Positions 23,661-36,773 of a DNA stretch of 64,000 nucleotides are shown in pieces. Numbering within the stretch: the stretch's first letter is position 1; each line of letters begins with the position of its first letter. Under the pieces are notes generated by a model, which saw only the letters and a program-made list of their open reading frames with translations, was not told the DNA's origin and made no database searches. Position numbers and translations under genes: made by a program. Source of the DNA: Pegea sp. RAD2-039 (lineage: Eukaryota; Chordata; Thaliacea; Salpida; Salpidae); assembly GCA_034620365.1 (NCBI GenBank), contig JAQGEQ010000380.1, forward strand, positions 3,968,001-4,032,000, in the 5' to 3' direction.

Positions 23661-24639
23661 TTTTGCTACAAATATCAAATTCAAATTATACAATTTGACA
23701 CTAAATGTTTGTATGTTGTCATCAAACCACCAAGTGCTTCTCTTATTGTTTTTACAAATTGGCTAAATTATGTTTCGGCGCAAGTATTTTGTTAATTTTA
23801 CATATATTAAAAAACAATTACAAATTGAAAACTTTTTTGATATGTATAGAAATTGTAAATTTTCACTAACACTAATAACCTAAATAATTTAAATTAATTG
23901 TTGAATTTAAGGTACAAGGCCCGAATTTTCAAAGATATTTAAAGCTGATAGTGGTAAATAAAAAACAATTATAGAACATCATTAAAATAAAATAAAACAA
24001 TATTGAAAAATTTTAAGACATCAAGTTTCAACATTAACAAACTTCAGTTGTTTCAGGAATGATTAAGCTTTTAATATATCGGCTAATTCAGCACATATTT
24101 GTTTAAGCCAGAATTGGATTAAGAAATATTCTTATCTCCATACTGTAGTCGTTTACTTAAATTGAACTTAATTCAAAACAAATGAAAATAAAGCCTAAGA
24201 AAAAATGATGCTGTTCATTAAAAAATAACTTTTTATTTGTCATACTGAATATTGAGATCGTTTTAAAACATTATAGTAGCTAGTATGGTACTAAATACAT
24301 TTTTAGTACCAAACAAAAATAAAATTAATTGAACATTAGTTTTGAAACTAGTAAAATAATAGTTTGATTTATTTTACCTATATCTAAATGTATGCCTTAA
24401 AATTATACAAATTCTATGAAATTTTTTGTTACTATGTCCAACAATAATTTTTGTTCTAAGATAACACTTTTTTGACTTTTTGCTTTGATTTCTGCTCCAA
24501 GATCCTAAGCTGATTGAATATAAGTTTCAATAGTAAATAATGATGATTACTTAACCAAATAAATACTTTCTATTTAAAAAAATATGTATTTCTATGTAAA
24601 AGTAGAAAATTGGTTTATTACATCATAAATAGTAACAGT
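23661..24639. other. Non-coding upstream region of SLC35D-like gene
   Basis: AT-rich with no supported exon. A promoter for the minus-strand gene is expected at its left end. Confidence 0.5.
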
Positions 24640-25045
24640 CTTTCATCTGTGTAGTGCAGCGGTAACCATATCCGTCTACCAGGCGGTAGGTTCAGAATTC
24701 GAGCCGATGTGGACACATATAAGCGACAAGAAAAACTTGATAAAAAAACCCAGTCAGAAGAGGGCCCTATGAGTTTGGTTAATGACAACACTTCTAGGAG
24801 ACGCAAAACTCCGAGTTAAAAGCCGAAGTTGGTGCCTAGTAGACAGTTTGTCGCTGTACTCATTGTCATTCTGGCAGCTTGTACGACAACAACCAGCCGG
24901 GCGTAGCCGTATCAGTCATTTTTTTTCGCTTAATAACCTAGCTGGCGTGGAGAGTGGAATGCTACTGCTTTGGCAACAACTGAATCTCCATAAACTCTGC
25001 CCTGGCACATTTATGCTTCTCGGCCGAAGCAGGCCATAAAATAAG
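24640..25045 (+). mobile_element. SINE family 2, full-length-looking copy
   Basis: A tRNA-like head begins near 24645 (TAGTGCAGCGG as A box; GGTTCAGAATTCGAGCC as an interrupted B box). A body of about 330 bp follows, matching the truncated element at 18325-18550. The body is GC-rich against its flanks, with CCAGCCGGGCGTAGCCG, GTGGAGAGTGGAAT and TGCCCTGGC. It reads as a second SINE family, distinct from the one at 10420-10630, because its 3' part lacks the LINE tail. Short reading frames inside it on both strands are chance. Confidence 0.78.
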
Positions 25046-25489
25046 AATCTGCTAGATAAATAGTATTCAGCTTTTTATTTATGATATGCAAAATAAAAAA
25101 CTTCTTTTATTTTACTATACAGGTTTGGTGATCGAAACTAAAAACTACTAAGAAAATAACTGAATTATCTGAATGCCTCTTGCAAAAAATTTAATCTTTA
25201 AAATATTTTTAGACCTGTCCTCTAACCTTTTATACCAGCAGCATTATTACGTATTTTAGAAATCTACGAAAAATGTTATTTTCAAAATTAGTTAAACATT
25301 TATTTTAAAAACTTATATTTTGATTCTGTAATTTATAGCTGAACACTAAAAATTAAGTTGAAACAATACAGTTTTAAACTTATTGTAAAACCTGAAAAAT
25401 CTTTAAAATGTAAAAATTCAATTTTTAATTGGCTAATTCGCATAACTTGATATCTAAATAGAAGACTTTCTTTACACTGTTGAAGACAG

Positions 25490-25562
25490 GCGAGCTCTTA
25501 AACTATTTTGCTCTCTTCAGGCACCCTCCTTCGCATTTATTGAAATAAATAAAGAATAAACC
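25490..25562 (+). mobile_element. Solo LINE/SINE 3' tail, + orientation
   Basis: About 70 bp matching the shared LINE/SINE tail: GCTCTCTTCAGGCACC, then CTCCTTCGCATTTATTG followed by an AAATAAATAAAG run. No RT sequence or tRNA head precedes it, so it is an extremely 5'-truncated insertion. Confidence 0.8.
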
Positions 25563-27317
25563 AATTTTATAACAATGAGCAAATTTGTTTATTAGGCAAA
25601 TGTTTTTAAGTTAGGCTTTTATTAGGTTTTATTAATAACTCAGTTTTAACATGTACCTTCTATTTTAACATGTAATCATAATTCTGCTTTATTTTGCTAG
25701 GCCGTTATTATATACCTCCAAATTTAAATTTTAATCATGTAGAGTATTTATAATTATAAAGTCTTAAAGAAATATATCTAGTTTAAAAGTCTTTTTATGA
25801 TTGAAACAATTTTACTTATTTTGTTTGATGAAAATATTTTATTTTTTCACATACCTTATATTACTTAAACATGATTTTACAATACTTTAGGGTAAATATT
25901 TGAATTTGGTTAAGCTTGTTATTAGAAAATAAAACTGAAAGTTAGTCCTAAATAGAGATGTTAATCTTAATAGTTAACAATTTTTAATAGATTAAGCATA
26001 AAATTGTAAAAAATTAGTAGTTTAGATATATTCATATAAAATTTACCACCACTGAAAATCTTATTATAAACGGTAGACTCCTGTTTAATGATTAATAAAC
26101 TATTAACAAGTTAATAGCTATTGTTAAACTATCTAATCGTCAAATTGATATCGTGATAAAACTATAATTTGTTCTGAATTTTATCATGTTGTTCTTATTA
26201 GAGCATTTAAATCTCAATTTCTCAAGTTAAAATTTCTATTGTATATTTTATAACTAGATTCGAAAGCTAAAATAAAAAGTATTAAATTTAAGAAAAAACT
26301 AAAAAAGTTATTAACTAAAAAAGTTTTGTTTTATTTAATTATTTGGTATTAACTTTATCTATGTAAAAAAATTAATTGGTTTTATATATATCAGTTTTGA
26401 ATTAAACTATAGCTGGTAATTTTATAAGCATACATATTACTATTTACGATGTGGTTAGTATATGCATATATAACACGTTTTAGTGTTGTATAATTCTCTA
26501 CTTGGCATCAACATCATGCTAAAAATATGTTTACTATTAATAATACACTATAACTTCTAATTTAGGTATCTAAATTACCTGATTTATAATTTCAAGCATA
26601 TTTTATGAGCTTATGTAAGTATGTTAACTCGTAAGGACAAGCTATCAGTTGCAAGAAAATAAATTATTCAGAGTAAAATAAGTAGCGCTCAAAATAGAAT
26701 GCTTACGGTAACCGATTTCATAAGAAAAAGTGAAAAATAAAATAAAATCTATTTTATAATCAAATTGCTGATTATGTAATATAAATGATGCACAACAAAT
26801 GCTTGATATTTTCTGTACACTTTAAACAATGCATTTCTAAATTTATTTTCAAGTATAATTGAAAACCATTTAAATTTGTATCTCAAAATTTTATTTGCTC
26901 ATTAAACTCAGATAGATTAATTAATTACATTAATGCTTAACAGTATTAACAAAATTGTTAATTCAATTTTATGATAATTTCTAAGAAACAAATAAGATGA
27001 CTAATAATTATCAATATTATAATTCTATAAAACTGAAATATTTGCTAAATAATTTACATAAAATGTTTTTTATACAAGTAATAAATTACTCACAGATAAA
27101 AAAAGACTCATCAAAATTTTGTTTGTAATTTATGTTTATTATTTTTAATCAATATATCTTTGATAAATTTTCCAAATTTAGTTGTATCAAAAAGTTAATT
27201 TTTTAACTTTAAAATATGATTAGATAACTATAATCTGACAGCATTCGTCCTCTTTCAATTGATTGCATAATCTAACAAGCTCTTGCTAAGCTACAAAATG
27301 AACTTTTATTTATTTAT
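25563..27317. other. Non-coding, very AT-rich stretch
   Basis: No gene, exon or repeat recognised. It is bounded by two solo LINE tails whose 3' ends point at each other. Confidence 0.5.
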
Positions 27318-27382
27318 TTATTACAATAAACGCAAAGGAGGGTGCCTGAAAAGAGCACTTCTCGCTAACACAAATTCTTAAA
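27318..27382 (-). mobile_element. Solo LINE/SINE 3' tail, minus orientation
   Basis: On the minus strand this reads as the same tail (GCACCCTCCTTTGCGTTTATTG). It ends in TAATAAATAAATAAA and nothing LINE-like lies upstream. Second extremely truncated insertion in the region. Confidence 0.8.
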
Positions 27383-28049
27383 TTTTGATCTTAAAAATAA
27401 CTATTAGAAATTTGTTTAAAGATGTTGCCAGAGGTTCAAATAGATGCTAAATAATTTTGATAGACTAATATTCGGAACAATCTTTTACTATAAAAAAATT
27501 CGCATTAAAATTTATTAATGTAGGTTTTTAATGCTATCTTCACAGTTTCGATTCATTGGGTACAAAACTTTGATTGAAAAGGGAACCAAATCAATGGTTT
27601 GATATTATTTAGCAATCTTTTTTTTAAAGAATTATAAACTTCTCAGAATTTTAATAAAAAATAAAGAAAGTTTTTAAAGAAATCGTATTAATCTGACTAC
27701 TATAAAATTAAAAGTTATTCATTTTGAATCTATCTTATATGATTGAAAAATTTGATTTAAATCATAGATTTTTGAGTTAAGTGAGTCTAATAGAAAAATA
27801 TTCTTCTATCAGATATAAAGATCAACATTTAATCAACAAAAAAAATTGAACATTTTTCACAACTCAAAAGCATTCTTTTGGAAAACGCACTGTACGTTGA
27901 TTAAATGATGCCATAAAAACTAAAATGAAACAAAAGTAATACTTCTTATAAGGTGAAAAACCAGCAAAAGATGAAAATATTAACAGACTCTAAAAGATTA
28001 GAATCTGAAAATAATCCCTACTTGCTGTTAGAACCTCAAATTTTCATTT

Positions 28050-28380
28050 TTGCTACTAGCACTCTTAATTACTCTCAGTTATGACGTCATCGGTATGTCG
28101 TCGAAACGTTTGTTGCTGATTAATTGCAGTTGTCGCTATTCGCGTGCCTGTGTCGATGTCGGGCTCGATGACGTCATTGCCAGAATCAGCCGTCGTCGCA
28201 GCAGTAGCAAATTCACCAATATTTCATCTGTTTCGTCTTGTGCGTATTAGTGACGTCATGTCAGCTATGAAAGCCGCGAACTGGTTGGAGGAACATTATA
28301 TGAACTTGCGATGTTTTGCCGGCAGTGGTACTGAGCGCTTTCTCCTTCCTCTTTTGATCTCTCATCAATAATCAGCTGTT
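28050..28380. promoter_or_regulatory. GC-richer island with three TGACGTCA palindromes
   Basis: About 330 bp, visibly richer in G, C and CpG than the surrounding AT-rich DNA. It holds TGACGTCA at 28082-28089, 28169-28176 and 28251-28258. The consensus is the CREB/ATF palindrome. Short open frames exist on both strands, but none is bounded by convincing splice sites. It could be an enhancer or promoter for the Snail-family gene about 3 kb downstream, or an unrecognised exon. Confidence 0.45.
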
Positions 28381-31138
28381 AGCTCTCACAATTAAAAGTG
28401 AAAATTTTCGAAATTCTTTTTTTTTCTGTATAAATATAAGAGATATTTGAATCGGAAGACATCAGTTGCTTGCGATGGCTTCTACTGATCATTTGTAGAT
28501 CTACAGAGCAGGCTTAGATCTTATTGATAGTGGCAGAAGTTAAACAGTTAGAAATTAATTTCTATTTTAATAGTGTGGCTCGCTACAAGAAGTTATTTTT
28601 AAAATCGTTTAATAAGTATTAGAAATTAATGAATATTAATAAAAATAATATTTTGCTTTTACAAATTCTTAAAACTACTAAATGGACTATTAAAATTAAC
28701 TTGACGTTTTAAATCTAAAATAAAGATTTAAAAACAAGAAGTTATTGAGATAAAGTATACTGATCGAAAAAATACTGAAATTTTTGTACTTTTATACTAA
28801 ACGATTTTTTGTGATGAACAATTCAAAGTATTATTGAGCTAACTTTTTTTCAAATGCAAACTGTAGAAATAAAAGCTAACATTTTCTAACTAAGCCGGGA
28901 TTAATTGCGAGAAAAATCTTCGTACAAAACCTTTTATCGTTAATTTTGATCCCATACATTTTGCTCTAAAAGAGTTTTTTGGTTCAAACTTTTAGAAAAA
29001 TTAGCTCAAATACCTTATAGATTTTTGAAAAATGATTTAATAAAAAACTCAATTATTATCTTGATACTACAAACAACTTGACATTTTTTGATCTGAATAA
29101 GTATTCAGCAATCTTCAACAAATTTTTACTAAACTTTAAATTTTAATTTAATAAGATTTAAGTGTTACATTTAGTAAGAAAATAAATTTAAACTTTTAAT
29201 TTTTGTTTGTGTCACTTTTGATGATGAGTCTTTAATTCTGGTTTCACTATCGACAGTAATGTATTCTCTAAATAAATTTAATTGCTTATTCCAAGTTTAT
29301 CATCATAAATTTATTAATCGTAATATTTCTAGTCAAATACTTTTTTATTGATGCAATCTATCAAAAACTAGCCTTTTGACTTAACCTTATAAACTAAAAC
29401 TGTCTTCTATTAGAATCTTCTATAAACAAGAAATTTTTTGATGATGATGATTTTAGTCAGATTAAATTGACAGAAAATCCATCCATCTATATTAATTCAT
29501 TTTTTTCACTAAATCATAATTTATTATTGTACACAAATAAATTTTAGTAGTTTTAAATTTCTGAAACAAACTCAATCTAATGATTTCATTCATAAGGATT
29601 TAAGATATTACTTTGTTTTGCTCGTTATACTTCTGTGACAGCCAATTAAACTTAATAACGTTACTAAATCTTAAGAATTGTAATAATTGCAAGATCAAGT
29701 GATTGATTTTTAGCTGCATTTCATTTTTAATCGTATCTCGTTAGACAACTTGTATGTAGCGATCAGCAAATTTCATACAAAGTGCTGAGACTTTTAATGT
29801 CAGCGTCCTTTTCAAAATATTTTAACTGCTGTTATTTGAGTATAAATGATCGGTTATTATTAGCTTTCTCATTTATTATTCCATTAACCACTTGATTTTT
29901 GTCATACATACATTACTTCAGTTGCTACTGATCTATTCAATGGGCTAACTTTATTCATGTAAAATGTACATTCACAAAAATTCTGCTACTTATAATTAGT
30001 ATATTTGTAGCTTTTTTATAACTTTATTTTAAGATCTGAAAGAAAAGTACAATAAATGGATGAAGTATCAGTGCATACTTTGATTAAATTAATCAAAGAA
30101 AACATCCAGCAGTTAGAACGACAAGATTTAAATAATGATTAGTCACTGATCACGTGCTGTAGATTGCTTAGCGGGTGCAAAAGCCGGCTCTATAAGATGA
30201 CGTTATAACCAGCAAGTGTAAGATTACATTTTTAGAGTATTGACAAAAATATCTTTGAAATATAAGAAAGCTTTCTTCGAGAGGTGTGACTTGTAAAACT
30301 TTACATGGTAGATTGTTGTTGTTTTCTTCAGCAGTATCGAAAAATAGTCTTTTGTACTGACGTCATTCTACAATTCCATCGTATTTTTATAGAATAGTGC
30401 TGAATACGCGTTTAAATTTTCTTCTAATTTGGTTATTTGCTAATTGTGAAAAAAGAAGAAGCTTTTTTTCGTTCAATTTTGAAGAAGGTAGAGATACTAT
30501 CTATTGATCATTTTATTATTTGCAACAAAACTCTGGTTTGTAATCATTTTTATCAAGTTTTATTGCGTGGATATTTTTAATCTTTTTCTTTGCTTAAAAT
30601 AATTTTTCGTTTTATTAAAGCTTACTTAAAACGCCTTTTCCGCGATTACATCTTTTAGCAAGATCTTTCAGTAGTATCTTGAATAAGTTTTGGGAAGTTT
30701 TATATTTTATGCTAAATTTGATCATCAACTTACTGTTGAAAAGATTCTTCGAATATTTTTATATTATGCATTTTGGTTAAGTTTTGTTGTTATTATGTAA
30801 GATGTACTAACAAATTGAAAATAATAGATATACCTAAAGATGGTTTCATATCAAGATTTTTATGTCAGGGTCTAATCGCGTAAGGATAAATACAAGCTTA
30901 TAGATCATTCTAGTGATATTTAGATTTGAGTCAGTTTTAAAAAATGTATAAAGATCTGAACAATTGAAACGAAAAATTACTTTTTGTTTCTGCTGAAGAT
31001 TTTGGCAGAAGTTAAACTAGACAATTATTGTTTTTTATATTTTAAACTTCATGAAAAACTGATAAAATTTTTTGCTTTGTTGTTTTCTCATTTATTTTTC
31101 ATCTTTGTTGACATCCTCAGTTTTTATCTATATTTTAG
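28381..31138. other. Upstream region of the Snail-family gene
   Basis: No gene that I can support. A 28-codon ATG frame at 30057-30143 (MDEVSVHTLIKLIKENIQQL) looks protein-like but has no clear donor. A TATA-like CTATAAG near 30191 and an E-box CACGTG near 30152 lie close together, and TGACGTCA occurs at 30358-30365. A missing first exon or promoter of the Snail-family gene could be here. Confidence 0.35.
30358..30365. promoter_or_regulatory. TGACGTCA (CRE/ATF palindrome) upstream of Snail-family gene
   Basis: Perfect eight-base palindrome, one of eight between 28.0 and 34.9 kb. Confidence 0.4.
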
Positions 31139-31189
31139 CTGAGTTTCAATTTTACAAATGTTGAAAATTCTTTGTCTTCTTCATCGGTG

Positions 31190-33025
31190 ATGTCATCTAT
31201 GAACAAGTATTCTGGCGATTCTATCAAAGGTGAGATTGACTCGTTGAATGAACAGAAGCCCGCTGAGCTTTCAAATCAGCTTCGGAAGAAATCTCATCAT
31301 CACCTTTGAATAGATTTCATCTGTTTATTGCGCAGTAGAACAAGTTTGAAGACAGGTGAAGACAGAAATAGATATCGTTCCTCAAAATAATCAAATTATC
31401 ATCACTGTGATGATCAACAGCTTTATTTTGACTTGTACGATTTCCAGATGGTTAAATCTTTATTGATTTGCAGATATTACAATGTCTGAATCTTCGGATA
31501 GATCGGACCAAAGCGTTGATGACATCACTGCTAGCTGTGACGTACCTATAGACTTGTCATGTCACAATCGTCGTACTGGGAGCGATGATGTTACCCACGC
31601 TATCGCTAATCAAATGCAAAACTTTCAGTTGACCAATAGAACAGATTTGTTCCCACAAAACCCCAATATAATGCTACCAATTTTCACCCCTGAAATTTGG
31701 GCTTCTATTGCTTCATCATTTGCTCTTACAAAATCTAACTTCTTTCCCAACATCTTTCCGCCAATATTGTTTGAAGAGGCGAGAGGATTCGTTACTAACT
31801 CTTCGAGAAACTTTATTCCTGATGACGTCACTAATGCTGCATTTGAAAGACAGCGTGCTGCAATACGCCATAGACAGCGACGAGAAGAAACTTTTAATCA
31901 GCGCCGCCATGAAGTCTTACAAAGCGAGGGTCTAGCAGGTTTAGTTTCTACCTCATAGCTGTGATATTGTTATATTGTTTTTATCTTTGTAGGTCCATCA
32001 AGTGGTGAAGGCACGAGCACGAGTTTCCTCAATAAAACGTCATCTGCTGCATCTATCGATGAAAACAGGACAACTGTGGCTTGTAAACTTGAAGTAATTG
32101 AATCGCGTCAGTGACATCACGATCAAGTAGCCTCATCACTTCGTTTTTTAAATAGACTAAAAAGAAAGAGGACCGGACCAAACAGTCTTATCCAATTCAA
32201 TTCCGTCCTTATGAGATTCCGTGTGAGCTTTGTGATCGGACCTATGCTACAGAAGGAGCACTGGCAAAGCATATGAAGACTCACGATGATCCAGAGTCTA
32301 GCAGCAAGTACAATTGTAAGGTAGTTGGTGTTAGAGCAGATTTCTTTCAGATACAAACTAAATTGTTTATGAGCAATTATTCGAGTAAACTCATTTTACT
32401 TTTTGTGTTATTAATTTGCAGTTTTTATTGGTTAGATTGATTTGATGATGAAGTAAATGGTAAATTTTTATGTGTATTTACAAGTCTTTAATCAGTTGAG
32501 TAGTTTTGAAAGTTACCAAGTGTTATGTAACAAGTATTTATTTATATTTGCAACTAGTTTTCTTTTAAAAGGTTTGTCAAAAAGAGTGTTCATCTCTTGG
32601 CGCTCTTAGAATGCATATTCGCACTCATACACTGCCTTGCGAATGTAGTATTTGTGGAAAAGCTTTTTCTCGCACATGGCTGCTACAAGGTCATATAAGG
32701 ACACATACTGGTAATTGAATATATCATTTTTAAATTTGTATTGTATAAAGTATAAAAATTACACCTAATCAAGAATAAAATCTTAAATAAGAAAAATTTC
32801 TAAAACTAATAGATTGTTAATTTTATTTTTAAAGGTGAAAAACCTTATGAATGTTCAGTCTGTGGCAGAGCATTTGCTGACCGTTCAAACTTACGAGCTC
32901 ATATGCAAACTCATCAAGTTATAAAACGCTACAGTTGTAAAGGATGCGAACGTACTTTTTCCAGAATATCTCTTCTAAAACGCCATCAAAATAACTGTGA
33001 AGGAATTTTAAAAAACAACGTTTGA
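31190..33025 (+). CDS. Snail-family C2H2 zinc-finger transcription factor
   Basis: Model: 31190-31229, 31474-31929, 31993-32093, 32156-32320, 32572-32710, 32835-33025, giving 363 residues. Five C2H2 fingers lie near residues 222-242, 253-273, 279-299, 307-327 and 335-355. Their linkers and the motifs [34 protein letters not shown] and [15 protein letters not shown] are diagnostic of Snail/Slug/Scratch proteins, which bind CAGGTG-type E-boxes and repress transcription. PIDLS (residues 38-42) matches the PxDLS motif that recruits the CtBP co-repressor. No N-terminal SNAG motif is visible. The first exon is uncertain: its frame stays open upstream to a good acceptor at 31139, so another 5' exon may exist, and the ATG at 31482 is an alternative start (347 residues). 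Convergent with the actin gene. Confidence 0.9.
31353..31358. promoter_or_regulatory. CAGGTG E-box in first intron of Snail-family gene
   Basis: The Snail consensus CAGGTG sits 124 bp before the internal ATG at 31482, in the proposed first intron. Snail genes are known to autorepress through such sites in other animals; here it is only a sequence match. Confidence 0.35.
31823..31830. promoter_or_regulatory. TGACGTCA inside Snail-family coding exon
   Basis: Perfect palindrome inside exon 2 (encoding part of PDDVT). It may be coding coincidence or part of the regional excess of this word. Confidence 0.3.
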
Positions 33026-33809
33026 AGTTCCTAAACTCTAACTTACTACAGTAAATTAGAGTTCTTGCAAATTCTTTTTCCATGCATTCAGTTTGGCCGT
33101 CTTATCTATCTCTTAAATTTGCTGTATTTTTCTTGTTTGATGCATTTTCTTTCCGGGAATATTTTTTATTTGTAGCCTAAATATCAGATAAGTTTATCTA
33201 GTCGTTCAGCTTAAAATAGAAATCTATTTTGCATGACAAATTTTCGTTGTTTCTATTACTGCTACACTGAATGTAATTTTTGAGATATTACTAGCTGGTG
33301 AAACACAACTGTTGTACTAATTATATTAAGTTAAACTTTTCGTGTCGTTTTTCTTTGTTCTGCTTTAATAAAAGAACTAACAATTATTTTGTTGTTTTTC
33401 TAGAGGCTAATAAAACTGTTATTTTAGACATCAGCAAACTGGTTCGACCTCCAAACTATTTGAAGCTAGTCTTGTCGACACATCTTAATTTCAGTAAGCT
33501 AATAAACGAATCTGGTAGTGATCAGTAGTCACAGTTATCCTTTAATCAAGAAAGATTAGAAAATGTACTTTTAATTTTCACTTGGGCATTTTCGCTAATC
33601 TTTTGATGATTAATTTAATTGATGGATATTTATGATTAGGAGAAAAATCAGCTTCAAGACACAAGCAGATGATGAAGTGATTGATTACGGTTCAGTGTCT
33701 ATTTTTATCGTAAAACACAAGTTGCAAATCCAAAAATTTATTTCACAACAAGAACATCATCAAAATAGAAATCGTAACATCATAATAACCAAACATCACA
33801 AGTGACACT
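33026..33809. other. Convergent 3' flanks of Snail-family and actin genes
   Basis: Holds the 3' UTRs of both convergent genes. An open frame at about 33298-33528 lacks splice context and homology and was not called. Confidence 0.5.
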
Positions 33810-35266
<1,457 letters not shown>

Positions 35267-36773
35267 CACTAAATCTTTTAGATCAAAATTTCTATAAAAA
35301 ATCTGATCAAAAACAAATTAGTCTTTTTGGTGTCTCCGATTGTTGAACAGAAAGTTTTTTGATGGAAAATTTTCAAATAATTATTTTGCATTTTTAGAAA
35401 TAAAAATAATAAAAGTCAGCAATTAGTAAAAGAAAATAGATTTGATTAACTATTAAGTTATTCTCTCAAATGTAAAACTTAACTATATAGAAATCTTACA
35501 AGAAAGTAGAAAAAGAAATAAAAGATTTTGAGAGTAATTATTTAAAAAACTTTTAATATAGTTTTAAGAAGAACCATTAATTTCTTTTTTTCTACTATGC
35601 TGAAATTACACAATTAATTCAAAATATTTTAGCCAAAATAGGTGTAGTTAACCTTTAAGGTTAGCTTTAGTAAACTCTAAATAAAATAAGATTAAACAAA
35701 AATATCTTAAAATTGCGCTTAAAAGTTAATTATCAAATAGTTGGGGTATAAGTACTTTGCAAATATAATATTATATAAAATGAGTAAGTTAAAAATAAAT
35801 TGTCAGAGTAAGCATATAGATTAAACTTTTCGGTAATAAATTTCTACAAAAAAGTCGATAAAGTATATTTTAAATTAATTTCAAACTAATTATCAGCAAT
35901 TATAGTAGCAGTTTAGCTTATTAAGTAAAAGGTGAAAAAAATGGCAATAAGTTTTTAGATACAAGAACGTTAAAATTATATTTGAAATTATACAAATAAG
36001 AATTTGATTAGAGAAATGATACAAAACCACATTGATAGATTTGCAAGAAAATATTGGAGCTTAGAACAGCAGTCCACCACAGAACAAATGAATACCTGAG
36101 TGCGAGACAAAACTGTACAACAACGCCTAGTTAATGACCAAATTTGGTAAAAAGGTTTACCCACCTTTTAATAGAATGACAAAAATATATTTGAACGCTT
36201 GAGTAAGTTATCAAAACTGGATAATATAAAAGATCGATTATGTAGAAACTTTAAATTGTTTTCTACATTTATTACGTAATTTTTTAAAGTTTAGAAATAT
36301 ATGACTTGAGTGCATTATAAATGTTTTCAAAGTTTACATAGCTAAGCTTTTAATGCACTAATTAATCTAACACCTAAATAATTTTGAATTAGTAAATGAT
36401 TACGAAATAAATTAATTAAAGTTTTATTCAATAGAAATTGCTTAAAACTCAGTCGTAATACCAATTAAAAGAATTCAATTGTGAAAAAAGCTTATATATT
36501 GTTGATTTTTAGATGACTAAATTAATTAGGTTAAATCACTACTTGATAAACAAAGAATCAGAAAAGTTAACTAAAAATATCAAGTTTAATAATTCATTTT
36601 TCCAGGTAAATATGTTAGATTTTATCTATTATATAGTTATCAAAAAAACTTATTATATTTTCTCTGTTTTTAGAATATTAGGTTGCTTGTTTCAATTTAA
36701 GTAAATTATTAAGTTTGTCAAGTAAGATAGAACTTTTGAGAAACTAATCAAATACCAATTTTCAGCACCTGAA
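35267..36773. other. Divergent intergenic region, actin to mini-exon gene
   Basis: About 1.5 kb between two genes transcribed away from each other, so it should hold both promoters. An open frame at 36513-36704 has no supporting features. No TGACGTCA here. Confidence 0.5.

Noticed and set aside
24618-25039. Open frames on both strands at 24.6-25.0 kb
   Set aside because: They fall inside the SINE and match no protein family.
28144-28371. Two overlapping + strand frames and a minus-strand acidic/Thr-rich frame in the GC-richer island
   Set aside because: They look somewhat protein-like, but none has both a usable acceptor and donor in frame; recorded as a regulatory candidate instead.
31625-31935. 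Overlapping frames on both strands within the Snail-family exon
   Set aside because: Shadows of the real frame, which continues through good splice sites into five zinc fingers.
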